Positions 33,491 through 42,720 are shown, counted from the stretch's first letter. The stretch is DNA of 64,000 nucleotides from Bacillus sp. FJAT-26390 (GCF_001682865.1 NZ_MAQX01000034.1:227569-291568); one strand, 5' to 3'. Notes: generated from the letters alone by a model not told the origin. Program-made: numbers and translations.

Positions 33491-34552
33491 TTAAATGACA
33501 TGCAAGGAATGCTCCGCAAATTGAAGCGACACCGATTCGCCTTCCCGGAACACATCCTCTTGAACCGGATTATGTTCGGAAATTTGAATGAGCTGCCCGT
33601 CGTATTCAACCTCATATTCCTGGGAACGTCCCATAAATATGCTTTTTTGGACGGTGCCTACATGCGTTTTCCCTCTTGTTAACGATACGGCCTCGGGACG
33701 AATAACGACCGTAACTTTATCATTTTCCTTAAAGCCGGTACGGTACACCTTTAACTGGCCTGAAGCTGTGCTAACTACGATATGATCCGCTTCCGCTGCT
33801 TTTACGGTTCCTTCAATAAAGTTTGCCGTACCGATAAAATCGGCTACAAACTTCGTTTTTGGCCTTTGATAAATGTCCATTGGACTGCCGTACTGCTCGA
33901 TTTTGCCTTTATTCATCACGATGATTAAATCGCTCATGCTCATCGCTTCGCTCTGGTCATGGGTGACATAAATGGCGGTGATGCCGATTTGCTGCTGAAT
34001 TCTCCGTATCTCATCTCGCATGACTAGTCTAAGCTTTGCATCCAGATTAGACAATGGCTCATCGAACAAGAGCACCCCCGGCTCCATGACAAGCGCACGA
34101 GCGAGTGCAACGCGCTGCTGCTGGCCGCCGGACAACTGAGAAGGCATGCGCTCTTTATAATCGCCCAGATTCATAATATCCAGTACGCTGTTCACCTTCG
34201 ATAAAATCATGTCCTTGGACAGCTTTTTGATGCGCAGGCCATAAGCAATATTATCAAAGATGTTCATGTGAGGGAATAAGGCATAGGATTGGAATACCAT
34301 CGTGCAGTCACGCTGATTAGGAGGAATATCGTTTACTTTCTCGTCGCCAAAATAAATAGCTCCCTCGGAAATTTCCTCAAAGCCTGCGACCATGCGAAGC
34401 GTCGTCGTTTTGCCGCAGCCAGATGGGCCAAGCAGCGTAACGAATTGTCCGGCCTCGATTTCAAGATTGACATTTTCAACCGCATATTTCGATTTTCCTT
34501 GATCCGTACCGTATGCTTTGCAAATATCCTTTAGGCTAACTGTTTTTGCCAT
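33491..34552 (-). CDS. ABC transporter ATPase (Fe3+/sugar-phosphate type)
   Basis: The energising subunit, 353 aa. Walker A is GPSGCGKTT (residues about 40-48), the Q-loop FQSYALFPHMN, the signature LSGGQQQRVALARAL, and Walker B VLLFDEPLSNLD. A C-terminal TOBE-like domain (about 285-350) follows. It starts at 34552, overlapping the permease stop by 17 bases, which suggests translational coupling. Similar to FbpC/PotA/AfuC ATPases. It is the only ATPase near the ATPase-less sulfate operon 7 kb away; cross-use is unproven. Confidence 0.9.
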   Translation of the reverse strand: MAKTVSLKDICKAYGTDQGKSKYAVENVNLEIEAGQFVTLLGPSGCGKTTTLRMVAGFEEISEGAIYFGDEKVNDIPPNQRDCTMVFQSYALFPHMNIFDNIAYGLRIKKLSKDMILSKVNSVLDIMNLGDYKERMPSQLSGGQQQRVALARALVMEPGVLLFDEPLSNLDAKLRLVMRDEIRRIQQQIGITAIYVTHDQSEAMSMSDLIIVMNKGKIEQYGSPMDIYQRPKTKFVADFIGTANFIEGTVKAAEADHIVVSTASGQLKVYRTGFKENDKVTVVIRPEAVSLTRGKTHVGTVQKSIFMGRSQEYEVEYDGQLIQISEHNPVQEDVFREGESVSLQFAEHSLHVI

Positions 34553-36209
34553 ATTGTTTCCTCCTATTCGAGCCGCTGAGCCAATTTACCAATAAGTTCA
34601 ACAGAAGCAGCGCCGCTACCATAATGATGATTAGAATCGTACAGTAGGCGCTGGCAGCGCCGATACGCCCTGCTTCCACCTGAGCCATGATGGACGCCGT
34701 AATCAGGTTGTATTTTGCCGATATTAGAAAGATGACCGCGCTCATTGCCGTCATGCTTTTGACGAAGCTGTTCACGAGGCCGCTGAAAAAAGCGGATTTG
34801 ATTAACGGCAATACGATGCTCGTAAATACCTTCGTCTGGCCTGCCCCCAAATTGGTTGCCGCTTCCTCGATGCTCGGATCAATTTGTTGCAAGGCTGCAA
34901 CGCCTGATCGAATGCCTACCGGCATGGCACGGACTACGAAAGCGGCGACGATGATGATGCCTGTTCCCGTTAGTGCCAGCGGTGCCTTGTTAAAGGCTAA
35001 AATATAGCCAATACCGATAACGGTACCCGGAACTGCGATCGATAACATGCTTATCGCCTCGAGCGCCTTCTTGCCGGCGAACCGTTTGCGCACGATTAAA
35101 TAGGCGAATATCATGCCTAGCAAACCAGCGATTGGCGTCGCGATCAAAGCTAATTTAAGCGTGTCCTTAATCGCTTTCTCGCCGAGTGTCAGCACATATT
35201 TGTAATGGTCAAGCGTAAAGCTGTTGTTGATCCCCCAGAGCTTAATAAAGGATCCGACCGGCACAAGGGCATAGAAAGCAATGACGACAACCGTAATAAT
35301 CATGCAGATTATAAACAGTACATTTTTGATGGGCCCGGAATCGATCATGCGCCGCGCACCGGTTGGTTTGCCGGTCACAGTCACATAGCTTTTTTTGCCG
35401 ACCCAGAAGTTTTGCAAAATATAAATAATAATCGTGATCGTCAGCAGAAGCATCGCTAATGCTGCGCCAGCCTGCATATTATAGCTGCCGACTGCCTGCA
35501 AATAGATTTCACGGGCAACCGTCGAATAATTGCCTCCGATCGTCATCGGGTTTCCGAAATCGGCAAGCGATTGCACGAATACGAGCAAAAACGCGTTTGC
35601 GATACCCGGAATGGAGAGCGGCAGCGTAACGGAAACGAATGTTTTCCATTTGCCGGCACCCATATTTTGACTCGCTTCTTCAAGCGAAGGGCTGATCGAA
35701 CGTAGCAAGCCAGATAACGTAAGAAAGGCGATAGGGAAAAAGGATAACGTTTGAACAAGCACCAGACCATGCAGACCATAAATATTTGCATTTTCAAGCC
35801 CTAACAAATGTTTCGTTATTAATCCTTGCTTGCCCAGCAAAAGCATGGCGGAAAGCGCGATTACAAATGGCGGTGAGATGACCGGCAGTATCGCAATCGC
35901 ATTAAATAACCGTTTAAAAGGAACGTTCACATATGCAAATGTATAAGCAAACATGTATGCAATTGCGGTAGACAGAGTAGCCGAAATCGCGGCCAACAAC
36001 AAAGAGTTGGTCAGGGAGCGGAATAGCCCCCCGCCTGACAACACCCTTTCATAGCCCTCCATCCCGAATCGCCCATCGTTCCCTGCAAAGCTTGATTTCA
36101 GTATTTGAAATAAAGGAAATACGATAAAAACGATTAAACTGAGCGAAACCAACACGATTAAAATCGGCAGGAGCGGCTCGCGCTTAAATCTTTTAAACAT
36201 TGCGCTCAT
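34536..36209 (-). CDS. ABC transporter permease, two fused permease domains
   Basis: A 557-aa protein of about twelve helices, formed by two BPD-type permease units. Each has an EAA motif: EEASQNMGAGKWKTF (about residue 180) and EEAATNLGAGQTKVF (about 455). This fused form is the norm for FbpB/AfuB-type iron or phosphate-ester importers. ATG at 36209 lies after GAGAGGAGAGAGC. It sits between the two binding-protein genes and is followed at once by the ATPase gene. Confidence 0.9.
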   Translation of the reverse strand: MSAMFKRFKREPLLPILIVLVSLSLIVFIVFPLFQILKSSFAGNDGRFGMEGYERVLSGGGLFRSLTNSLLLAAISATLSTAIAYMFAYTFAYVNVPFKRLFNAIAILPVISPPFVIALSAMLLLGKQGLITKHLLGLENANIYGLHGLVLVQTLSFFPIAFLTLSGLLRSISPSLEEASQNMGAGKWKTFVSVTLPLSIPGIANAFLLVFVQSLADFGNPMTIGGNYSTVAREIYLQAVGSYNMQAGAALAMLLLTITIIIYILQNFWVGKKSYVTVTGKPTGARRMIDSGPIKNVLFIICMIITVVVIAFYALVPVGSFIKLWGINNSFTLDHYKYVLTLGEKAIKDTLKLALIATPIAGLLGMIFAYLIVRKRFAGKKALEAISMLSIAVPGTVIGIGYILAFNKAPLALTGTGIIIVAAFVVRAMPVGIRSGVAALQQIDPSIEEAATNLGAGQTKVFTSIVLPLIKSAFFSGLVNSFVKSMTAMSAVIFLISAKYNLITASIMAQVEAGRIGAASAYCTILIIIMVAALLLLNLLVNWLSGSNRRKQYGKNS

Positions 36210-36247
36210 ACAAGCTCTCTCCTCTCAGGATGATGGATTGCCGCTTC

Positions 36248-37312
36248 TTATTTGCTGACATCCGAATTCCATTTATCAATAATGCGTTGACGCTGCGAGC
36301 CAGCCTCTGCAATGTCATAATCGATCAAATTGATTTTGCTCATGTCGACGGCTTGCTCAGGTCCAACCGCATCTTTGTTCGTAATGTTTTGGAAGCTGCC
36401 CACTGTTTTGCCGATCTCTTGCGCAGCAGGCGAAAGCGCCCAGTCTACGAAGGCTTTGGCAAGATCTTGGTTTTTCGAGTTTTTGATAATGCCGATCGAG
36501 CCCGTCTCATAGCCTGTTCCGTCTTCCGGGAAGGACAATACGAGATTGTCGAAGCCTTCTTCTTGGTACTTAATAATGTCATGCGCGAACAAGATGCCGA
36601 CTCCCGCTTCGCCCATTCCGACCATGCGGCCCGGAGCTGCTCCGCTTGTCGTATACTGCTGTACCTGCGGATGAAGCTGTTTTAAATAATCGAAGCCCTT
36701 CTCTTCATCGCCAAACACTTTTAAAATGCTGTAAATCGCCGTATAAGCTGTTCCCGATGACGCAGGAGACGCCATTACGATTTCCCCTTTGAGCTTTGGC
36801 TCCAGCAGATCGGACCATTTTGTCGGTGCTTTCAGCCCTTTCTTCTCCAAAAACTCCTTGTTGGACGCGAAGCCTACCGCCCCCACATATACGCCTGTCC
36901 AATAACCGTTGGCATCTTTATATTTCGCATCGATTTTCTCCGATACCGGTGAAACGTAAGGCTCTAGCAAATCCTCCGTTACAGCTTGTACAAAAGTATC
37001 CGCAGGGCCGCCGTACCATACGCTTGCTTGCGGGTTATCCTTCTCGGCGCGTACCTTTGCCAGAATCTCGCCAGCCGACATCCTGATCATCTCTGCTTGA
37101 ATGCCCGTATCCTTCGTAAATTGCTCAATCGCTTTAACGGCATGATCCTCTTGGAATCCGATGTAAACCGTCAGCTTTCCTTGCGGCTTAGCCGTTGCCG
37201 GCTCCCCGCCGTTATTGGCTGCCTTGCCTGCATCCCCATTCGAGCTGCAGCCCACGAACATTGTCGCTGCCAGCGCAACCATTGCTAATTTGCCGATCCA
37301 ACTTTTTTTCAT
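36248..37312 (-). CDS. ABC transporter substrate-binding lipoprotein (AfuA/Fe3+ type), copy 2
   Basis: A 354-aa binding protein, first gene of the operon. The signal peptide has lipobox FVGC (residues about 19-22). The mature domain starts KLTVYIGFQEDHAVKAIEQF and includes VWYGGPADTFVQAV. It is paralogous to the copy at 32442, with the shared order of motifs SSGTAYTAIYSILKVFGDEEKG and AHDIIKYQEEGF. Two different binding proteins probably share one permease pair and ATPase, widening substrate range. ATG at 37312 follows AGGGAGG. Iron is the default database label; regulation suggests otherwise. Confidence 0.82.
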   Translation of the reverse strand: MKKSWIGKLAMVALAATMFVGCSSNGDAGKAANNGGEPATAKPQGKLTVYIGFQEDHAVKAIEQFTKDTGIQAEMIRMSAGEILAKVRAEKDNPQASVWYGGPADTFVQAVTEDLLEPYVSPVSEKIDAKYKDANGYWTGVYVGAVGFASNKEFLEKKGLKAPTKWSDLLEPKLKGEIVMASPASSGTAYTAIYSILKVFGDEEKGFDYLKQLHPQVQQYTTSGAAPGRMVGMGEAGVGILFAHDIIKYQEEGFDNLVLSFPEDGTGYETGSIGIIKNSKNQDLAKAFVDWALSPAAQEIGKTVGSFQNITNKDAVGPEQAVDMSKINLIDYDIAEAGSQRQRIIDKWNSDVSK

Positions 37313-37347
37313 TTGTTACGACCTCCCTGTTTGTTTGTACAAGTCTG

Positions 37348-37369
37348 ATTATATTGGTTCCGCTTACAA
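37348..37369 (-). promoter_or_regulatory. cre (CcpA) site overlapping the promoter of the AfuA-type operon
   Basis: The minus strand reads TTGTAAGCGGAACCAA (37354-37369), matching WTGNAANCGNWNNCW fully. It is directly followed by TATAAT (37348-37353), a -10 box. CcpA bound here should block transcription in good carbon supply. No clear -35 is seen at 17 bases. Confidence 0.65.
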
Positions 37370-37385
37370 TAGCGTTAGATCAACG

Positions 37386-37408
37386 TTTTGCCGTTTCGTT
37401 CGGCAAAA
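37386..37408. promoter_or_regulatory. Palindrome upstream of the AfuA-type operon
   Basis: TTTTGCCG-TTTCGTT-CGGCAAAA is a perfect 8-bp dyad about 20 bases upstream of the cre site and next to the PTS-operon terminator. It could be an operator for an unknown regulator or part of the terminator region. Confidence 0.4.
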
Positions 37409-37415
37409 AAACAAT

Positions 37416-37441
37416 AAAAAAAAGGACTCCTCTCGGAGCCC
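37416..37441 (-). terminator. Terminator of the PTS operon
   Basis: GGGCTCC-GAGA-GGAGTCC followed by T8 on the minus strand, right after the EIIC stop. Confidence 0.88.
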
Positions 37442-37460
37442 TTGCGCCAGGTATCTAACC

Positions 37461-38732
37461 TTATAAAAACCATTTTAGCAGGATGTTGACGATAACGCCC
37501 ACGATAGAGAAATCACTGTCGGCAAACGTCGTTCTCAAATAACCGAGATTGGACAGCAACGGAACTAGAAATACAGGCAGCAAAGTTAAAATAAACCCAT
37601 GTATGAGCGACGCGACCACGAGCCCTCTTTTGCCGCCCATTTGATAAGCGATAACCCCGGCAGCCCCGCCTGAAAAAAAATTCGGTATAATGCCCGGAAT
37701 TATTACGGTATATTGCAGCTGCATCATCATCGTCATGGCGCCGAGCCCGCCAGCAAAGCTAAGGAGGAAGCCAGTAACAGCCGCTACAGGCGCATAGCTG
37801 TATAACACCGGGCAATCGAGTGCAGGAATCGCCCCCGGCACGATCCGGTCAGCAATCCCTTTGAACGCAGGCACGATCTCGGCAAGCATCATGCGAACAC
37901 CAGCCAGCACGATGTAGCAGCCGCCCGCAAACCATGTTGCTTGTATGATCGATACGATGATGAAATGCCGTCCGGCGAACATGCTCTCAATGCTGCCCTG
38001 CGGAGAGAATACGCTGGCTATCGCAAACAGGATGAAAGTAAAGCCGAAGATGACTACCATATGATCCTGAAACAGCACGGTCAGCTTCGTTTTCTTGAGC
38101 GGCTTCTCCTGCTGCTTCTTCGGTTTTAGCAGCGAACCGACAAAACCGGCAATTAAATAACCGAAGCTGTTGAAATGTCCGATCGCAAACTGGTCCCCGC
38201 CTATTACCCTTCTGACATAACGCTGCGACAGCAAAGGAGCGGTAGACATGCTTCCCGCTAAAACAATTCCTCCGATAAGCATCGTCTGCCAGGTATCCAT
38301 GGCGCTCGACACCAATAAGCCTGCAAGCAGCGCAGCCATAAATAACATATGATGGCCGGACAGAAAAATATATTTGATCGGCGTAAATCTGGCAATTACC
38401 AAATGGACAATCATGCCGATAAGCAAAATAACGGCCATCTCTTTGCCATAGTTGATTTGCGTCATTGCGGTTATCGTTTCATTGTGCGGAATGATGCCGA
38501 TAATTTGAAAGCTGTTTTGGATCACAGCGGATAGATTGGACAAGGATGAGCCCGTCTCACTCGCTCCGATCTGCATGAGCTTAAAACCGATCATCGTTTT
38601 TATCGTTCCGCTGAGCAGCTTTTGAACCGGCTGCTTTTGCAGGAAAAGCCCGGTAAACGCAATTAATCCAAGCATGAGTGCAGGCTCTCCGAACAAGCCA
38701 TTATTAAACCATTGTGAGACGTTCATGTTCAC
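37461..38732 (-). CDS. PTS system ascorbate-type EIIC (UlaA/SgaT family)
   Basis: A 423-aa membrane permease of the SgaT/UlaA family with about ten helices. The start MNMNVSQWFNNGLFGEPALMLGLIAF is typical, as is the internal GHHMLFMAALLAG. In this PTS family EIIC moves the sugar or sugar acid, phosphorylated from EIIB. It lies five bases behind the EIIB gene and ends the operon regulator-EIIB-EIIC. No EIIA gene and no UlaD/E/F-type catabolic enzyme is nearby, so ascorbate as substrate is not established. Confidence 0.85.
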   Translation of the reverse strand: MNMNVSQWFNNGLFGEPALMLGLIAFTGLFLQKQPVQKLLSGTIKTMIGFKLMQIGASETGSSLSNLSAVIQNSFQIIGIIPHNETITAMTQINYGKEMAVILLIGMIVHLVIARFTPIKYIFLSGHHMLFMAALLAGLLVSSAMDTWQTMLIGGIVLAGSMSTAPLLSQRYVRRVIGGDQFAIGHFNSFGYLIAGFVGSLLKPKKQQEKPLKKTKLTVLFQDHMVVIFGFTFILFAIASVFSPQGSIESMFAGRHFIIVSIIQATWFAGGCYIVLAGVRMMLAEIVPAFKGIADRIVPGAIPALDCPVLYSYAPVAAVTGFLLSFAGGLGAMTMMMQLQYTVIIPGIIPNFFSGGAAGVIAYQMGGKRGLVVASLIHGFILTLLPVFLVPLLSNLGYLRTTFADSDFSIVGVIVNILLKWFL

Positions 38733-38737
38733 TCACC

Positions 38738-39037
38738 TTATTCTGTTTCAGATAGCCAATGCTGAAAAACGGTGCTCTTCATTAATTCTTGCTTCACATA
38801 CTGACGATTCATAATATCATCGAGCCCAATAATTTCAATATCCCCGGCATCCTCGATTGAATCAACAATGAACGACGAGCAGACGATGAGCTGCGGTCGA
38901 TGCGTCATTAAGGATGACAAATCGGTATGCACGACAGAGACGTTAACGTTCAATACGGCAACGATAGCTTCAATATTTAATCGTATCATTAAGCTTGTCC
39001 CAAGCCCGCTATTACAAGCGACTACAATTTGTCTCAT
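38738..39037 (-). CDS. PTS EIIB component (ascorbate/galactitol type)
   Basis: A 99-aa phosphocarrier with the P-loop-like active site CNSGLGTSLMIRLN; the phosphorylated cysteine is C8. The start ATG at 39037 (MRQIVVACNSG) lies in ATGA shared with the regulator stop and has GAGGAGG upstream. It transfers phosphate from an EIIA domain to the sugar in EIIC. The only visible EIIA domain is the C-terminus of the regulator next door. Confidence 0.88.
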   Translation of the reverse strand: MRQIVVACNSGLGTSLMIRLNIEAIVAVLNVNVSVVHTDLSSLMTHRPQLIVCSSFIVDSIEDAGDIEIIGLDDIMNRQYVKQELMKSTVFQHWLSETE

Positions 39038-41136
39038 TGAGCCTCCTCGTTTTGTAACCGTTCCCATAAATCGCTAGAATCGCCGGCCGTCTTTAAGTAA
39101 CTGATAAAGCTTGTATCGTTGAGCAAATCCAGAAGGGTGCTTAATGCCGTGATATGCTTTTCTTTATCAACCGCAGCTAGCGTAATCATTAGCCATACCG
39201 GATGCTCTGAAGGGCCAAACAAAATAGGCTCTTTAAACGTAACTAGACTGAAAGCGGTCTGCGACACATCCTCCGGCATATAGGCATGCGGAAAATAGAT
39301 GCCTTGTTGAATCAAAAAAGAATGTTTATTCAAATGGATCATATCGATCAGCTTCTGCTCGTATGGAAGACCAGATGCCCCTCTAGCCATCAACAACCGG
39401 CTGCCAAAACGGACAGCTGTTTCCCAGCTTGTCGTATCCAGCTGCAAATGGATGGACGCTTTGGGCAGCAGCTCGGTCAATAAGGGTGCCACGTTGGCTG
39501 AATCCTCGCGTATGCCCCCTCCTTGAAGCAGCAATAGCAGCTCCTCCAACAGCTTGTTGCGGTTAGTGACAACCGCATTCCGCTCTACAATACTCATAAT
39601 ATCATTAACGGATTGTATGGCCATAGCGGTTACGGTTTCCGCACGGTACGTAATCCCAAAAAAATTCGCGATCGTTTGTTGATCCTTCGCAGCGAGCAAC
39701 GGAGACACCTTCAGCCACGGGACTGCTATCGCATGTCCAATATCTATGGTCGATAAAACGGCATCCGTTTCGGAGGGAGTCAGCAATACGGAATCCTTGT
39801 AAGAGCAGGTCCTCACAACCTCTAACTGCGGAAAAATATATGAGAGTCTCCGCTTTATTATAGCAGATGTACCGATGCCCGAGCCGCAAACGATAATGAC
39901 CCTTTTGTTGGAATGGGTCAAATGCGGGGCGATGCCGCTCGCCACGTGCAGCATAATATACCCGATTTCATTTTGGTCAAACGCAATGGATATGCTGCTC
40001 ATGACTTCATTCACTACGCGCTCCAATATTTTCATCAAAGAACCGTATTGCTGCTGCAGCTGCCCGAGAAGCGGATTTTTCGACTGCAAATTAAACTTCG
40101 CCCTGTAAACCGCCGGCTTCAGATGAATGGATAGCCCTTGAATGACCTGCTCAGCTAATTGCAGCCTGTAGCCGGACTCCTTCTCCGTCCTCTCGATAAT
40201 TTCTTTCGCCAGCTTGACGAAAACCGTGTCCTTCGTAGACAGCTGCTGCTTCTGGGCACCCAGCATATGCTGGGTAATGTACCCAATCTCAGAATGAGGC
40301 AGCTCGACTTGAAATTGCTGCTCGATGAGCGGAATGACATGCTTCTCGACTAGCCGGAACACATCTGTCCCTTCAAGCTCCTGCAGCAATTTCTGATCAA
40401 TGTCAATGGAATGATGATGCTTGATGCGCTCCATGGCCATCAAAATATGAAGCGTAACCGTTATATAGCCCGCATCAGCAAATTGGATGTTCATCGCTTG
40501 CTCCAGCTTCTGTATCGCGTCGAAAATAACTTTCACATCATCAACCTTAAACCATATATTCAAAGCGGATACTGGCTGCTCCTGCATCTCTTTGCGATCA
40601 AACATGTAACGCAGCAGCTTGTCCTCCGTAATTTCCGCTCGAAGCAGCTCTAGGTAAGCGCTGCGCTTCGACTGTTCGCTTCCTGCTACGGACAAGCTGC
40701 CCTTTTGTTTGACAAATTCGATTTTGCGCTGCATAAGCCATTCTTTAATCTCTTGCAGATCAACGAGCAGCGTGCTCTTGCTTATGCTGTAATCTTCCAT
40801 GATCGTGTTCATCGTAATTTGATTTTCTTGCAGCAATAGCTTTAACAACAGCGTGATCCGCTGCTTCGCATCCATGAAGACCGGCCTCTGGCGGATTTTG
40901 TCCTTCAGCATTTGCAGCTGCTCCGGCTCGTGATTCAGCCGTACGCCCTTCGTGCGATGCCTCTCCAGCACGACATGATGATCCCGGAGCCAATCCTCCA
41001 GTTGGAGCAAATCATGACGCACCGTACGGTCAGATATGCCGTATTCATCAATGAGCTGTTGTAAGGCTAAATAATCGTCTGCTTCCATAAGCTGTTTTAG
41101 TATGCGCTGCTGTCTGCTTGTAATCATCGTCGTCAC
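39034..41136 (-). CDS. PRD-containing transcriptional regulator (BglG/MtlR-type with EIIB- and EIIA-like domains)
   Basis: A 700-aa multidomain activator. The N-terminal HTH region (residues about 5-160, starting SRQQRILKQLMEADDYLAL) is followed by two PRD domains (about 180-400), a Gat-type EIIB-like domain with CGSGIGTSAIIKRRL (about 415-425), and a C-terminal EIIA-like domain whose active-site histidine is in GIYFPHAYMPEDV (about 605). Phosphorylation by HPr and PTS proteins should tune its activity. It heads the regulator-EIIB-EIIC operon, so it probably controls that operon. ATG at 41136 after AAAGGTGACGACG. Confidence 0.88.
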   Translation of the reverse strand: MTTMITSRQQRILKQLMEADDYLALQQLIDEYGISDRTVRHDLLQLEDWLRDHHVVLERHRTKGVRLNHEPEQLQMLKDKIRQRPVFMDAKQRITLLLKLLLQENQITMNTIMEDYSISKSTLLVDLQEIKEWLMQRKIEFVKQKGSLSVAGSEQSKRSAYLELLRAEITEDKLLRYMFDRKEMQEQPVSALNIWFKVDDVKVIFDAIQKLEQAMNIQFADAGYITVTLHILMAMERIKHHHSIDIDQKLLQELEGTDVFRLVEKHVIPLIEQQFQVELPHSEIGYITQHMLGAQKQQLSTKDTVFVKLAKEIIERTEKESGYRLQLAEQVIQGLSIHLKPAVYRAKFNLQSKNPLLGQLQQQYGSLMKILERVVNEVMSSISIAFDQNEIGYIMLHVASGIAPHLTHSNKRVIIVCGSGIGTSAIIKRRLSYIFPQLEVVRTCSYKDSVLLTPSETDAVLSTIDIGHAIAVPWLKVSPLLAAKDQQTIANFFGITYRAETVTAMAIQSVNDIMSIVERNAVVTNRNKLLEELLLLLQGGGIREDSANVAPLLTELLPKASIHLQLDTTSWETAVRFGSRLLMARGASGLPYEQKLIDMIHLNKHSFLIQQGIYFPHAYMPEDVSQTAFSLVTFKEPILFGPSEHPVWLMITLAAVDKEKHITALSTLLDLLNDTSFISYLKTAGDSSDLWERLQNEEAQ

Positions 41137-41165
41137 CTTTTGTCTTTGATTTCATCATGATAGCA

Positions 41166-41216
41166 CAAAAGGCTCCCGGCAAGCAGCAATTGCTTGCTGC
41201 TCTCCGAAAGCCTTCA
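41166..41216 (-). terminator. Terminator after the NADH dehydrogenase operon
   Basis: The minus strand has GCAGCAA-GCAA-TTGCTGC within outer GGCT/AGCC pairing and TTTTG afterwards. Confidence 0.7.
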
Positions 41217-41220
41217 TTCA

Positions 41221-41484
41221 TTAATCCTCATCGTCCTCATCATCATTGAGGCCAAGGCGCTTTGCTTCCAAATACTCTTGCGTAGCGCGATCGCGCTCTC
41301 TGCCTTTGTCCTTCAGCCGCTCGATGGCCGGCTGAATGAGCAAATCCACTTCCTTCTGCACCGTGTAGGCCAAGTCGTACCGCGTTTGCGATTCCAAGAA
41401 GGAACCGACCTCCATCAAGGCGTTGTAACGGTCTAGTTCATCTCTCGTCAACAAGCCGCGAACTTGAACGCTGCAGTGGCGCAT
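41221..41484 (-). CDS. Small conserved protein encoded behind ndh
   Basis: An 87-aa soluble protein with a central amphipathic helix, many charged residues, and a strongly acidic C-terminus (LNDDEDDED). The motif LLTRDELDRYNALMEVGSFLESQTRYDLAYTVQKEVD has no family I can name. Its start overlaps the ndh stop by one base (TAATG), indicating translational coupling and a functional link to NADH dehydrogenase. Confidence 0.72.
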   Translation of the reverse strand: MRHCSVQVRGLLTRDELDRYNALMEVGSFLESQTRYDLAYTVQKEVDLLIQPAIERLKDKGRERDRATQEYLEAKRLGLNDDEDDED

Positions 41485-42677
41485 TATAGAAATTTCCCTT
41501 TACGCAGAACGAGCGGAATGCCGCCAATGATGAACAGGTAACGCAGATCGATCGCTTTCTTCAACCAAGCGGCTACGCGTCCTTTATATTTTTTGCCGAA
41601 TGCGATGCCGATTGCCTCGCCTTTGCCAAGCGATGCTACCGTTCCTTTGTTGCTGAACGTGAAGCCCTTCGGCGGCTGATTGCGAATCGAAGCGACAAGG
41701 TTATGCGCGCAAACGACGCCTTGCTGCATGGCGATTTGGGCAGTTGGCGGGTATGGACGGCCTTCTGGATTGAACATTAGCGAGTTATCGCCAACGATGT
41801 AGATGTTATCGTTGCCAGGTACACGAAGGAATTCGTCAACCTTCACGCGGCCGCGCATCGTCTCGAAGCCTGCCTCTTCAATAAGGCGGTTACCGCGGAT
41901 ACCGCCGGTCCAAATGACAGTAGCCGATTTGATTTCTTCGCCTTCGCCTACAACTACGCCCTCCGGCGAGCATTCTTTGATTGCTGTGCCAATGCGGAAC
42001 GTAACGCCCTTCTTCGTCAATACGTCCATGCCGTATTCAACCAGCTCGGGATCAAAGCCAGGAAGCGCCGTTGGAGCCGCTTCGATGTTGTAAATTTTCA
42101 CTAGCCCCGGATCAACGTCGAATTGCTTGCACAGCTCAGGGATGCGGTCGGATAGCTCGCCGACAAACTCGATGCCTGTGAAGCCTGCGCCGCCAACTAC
42201 AAACGTCAAATAATCCGTACGGTGTGGCTCGCGTTTGTAACGGGCAAATTGGTATTCAATATGTTCACGGATCAAACGAACCGAGTTAATGCTGCGGATA
42301 TTCATGGCATGCTCGCCAAGACCCGGAATGCCGAAAGTCTCAGGCTCGCCGCCAAGGCCGATAACCAAATAATCGTAAGACAGCGTGCCGTCCTCGAGTA
42401 TAACTTTTTTATCTTGCGGACGAATTTGAACGACTGTCGATTTCACGAAATCGATTTTAAATTCGTCAATCAGTTTAGAGATGCTCACACGGGCATTTTC
42501 CGGATTGTCCGTGCCTGCTGCCGGCATATGCAGATGCGTCGTAATATAGTGGTAGTCATGTTTATTGACTAATGTAACGTCAGCTTCATTGTAATTTAAT
42601 TCTTTTTGCAAACGAAGCGCGGTTAAAACGCCGCCGTACCCTGCGCCAAGAATAACGATTTTAGGTATGTTGCTCAT
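41484..42677 (-). CDS. ndh: Type II NADH dehydrogenase (NDH-2)
   Basis: A single-subunit, non-proton-pumping NADH:menaquinone oxidoreductase of 397 aa. The first Rossmann motif is VILGAGYGGVLTALRLQ (FAD, residues about 7-23), the second FVVGGAGFTGIEFVGEL (NADH, about 163-179), and the flavin motif GDNSL lies near 300. The hydrophobic/basic C-terminus (LRYLFIIGGIPLVLRKGKFL) anchors it at the membrane. A near-perfect Rex site lies 44 bases upstream, so expression should rise at high NADH. It is co-transcribed with a small acidic protein. Confidence 0.93.
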   Translation of the reverse strand: MSNIPKIVILGAGYGGVLTALRLQKELNYNEADVTLVNKHDYHYITTHLHMPAAGTDNPENARVSISKLIDEFKIDFVKSTVVQIRPQDKKVILEDGTLSYDYLVIGLGGEPETFGIPGLGEHAMNIRSINSVRLIREHIEYQFARYKREPHRTDYLTFVVGGAGFTGIEFVGELSDRIPELCKQFDVDPGLVKIYNIEAAPTALPGFDPELVEYGMDVLTKKGVTFRIGTAIKECSPEGVVVGEGEEIKSATVIWTGGIRGNRLIEEAGFETMRGRVKVDEFLRVPGNDNIYIVGDNSLMFNPEGRPYPPTAQIAMQQGVVCAHNLVASIRNQPPKGFTFSNKGTVASLGKGEAIGIAFGKKYKGRVAAWLKKAIDLRYLFIIGGIPLVLRKGKFL

Positions 42678-42720
42678 CGTTTAATCCCATCCATTCCTGA
42701 TTTATCTTTGTATTTGTACT

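Noticed and set aside
32442..37312. Ferric iron uptake operon under Fur
   Set aside because: No Fur box found at the promoter; a cre site is there instead, and iron-ligand tyrosines are not evident in the binding proteins.
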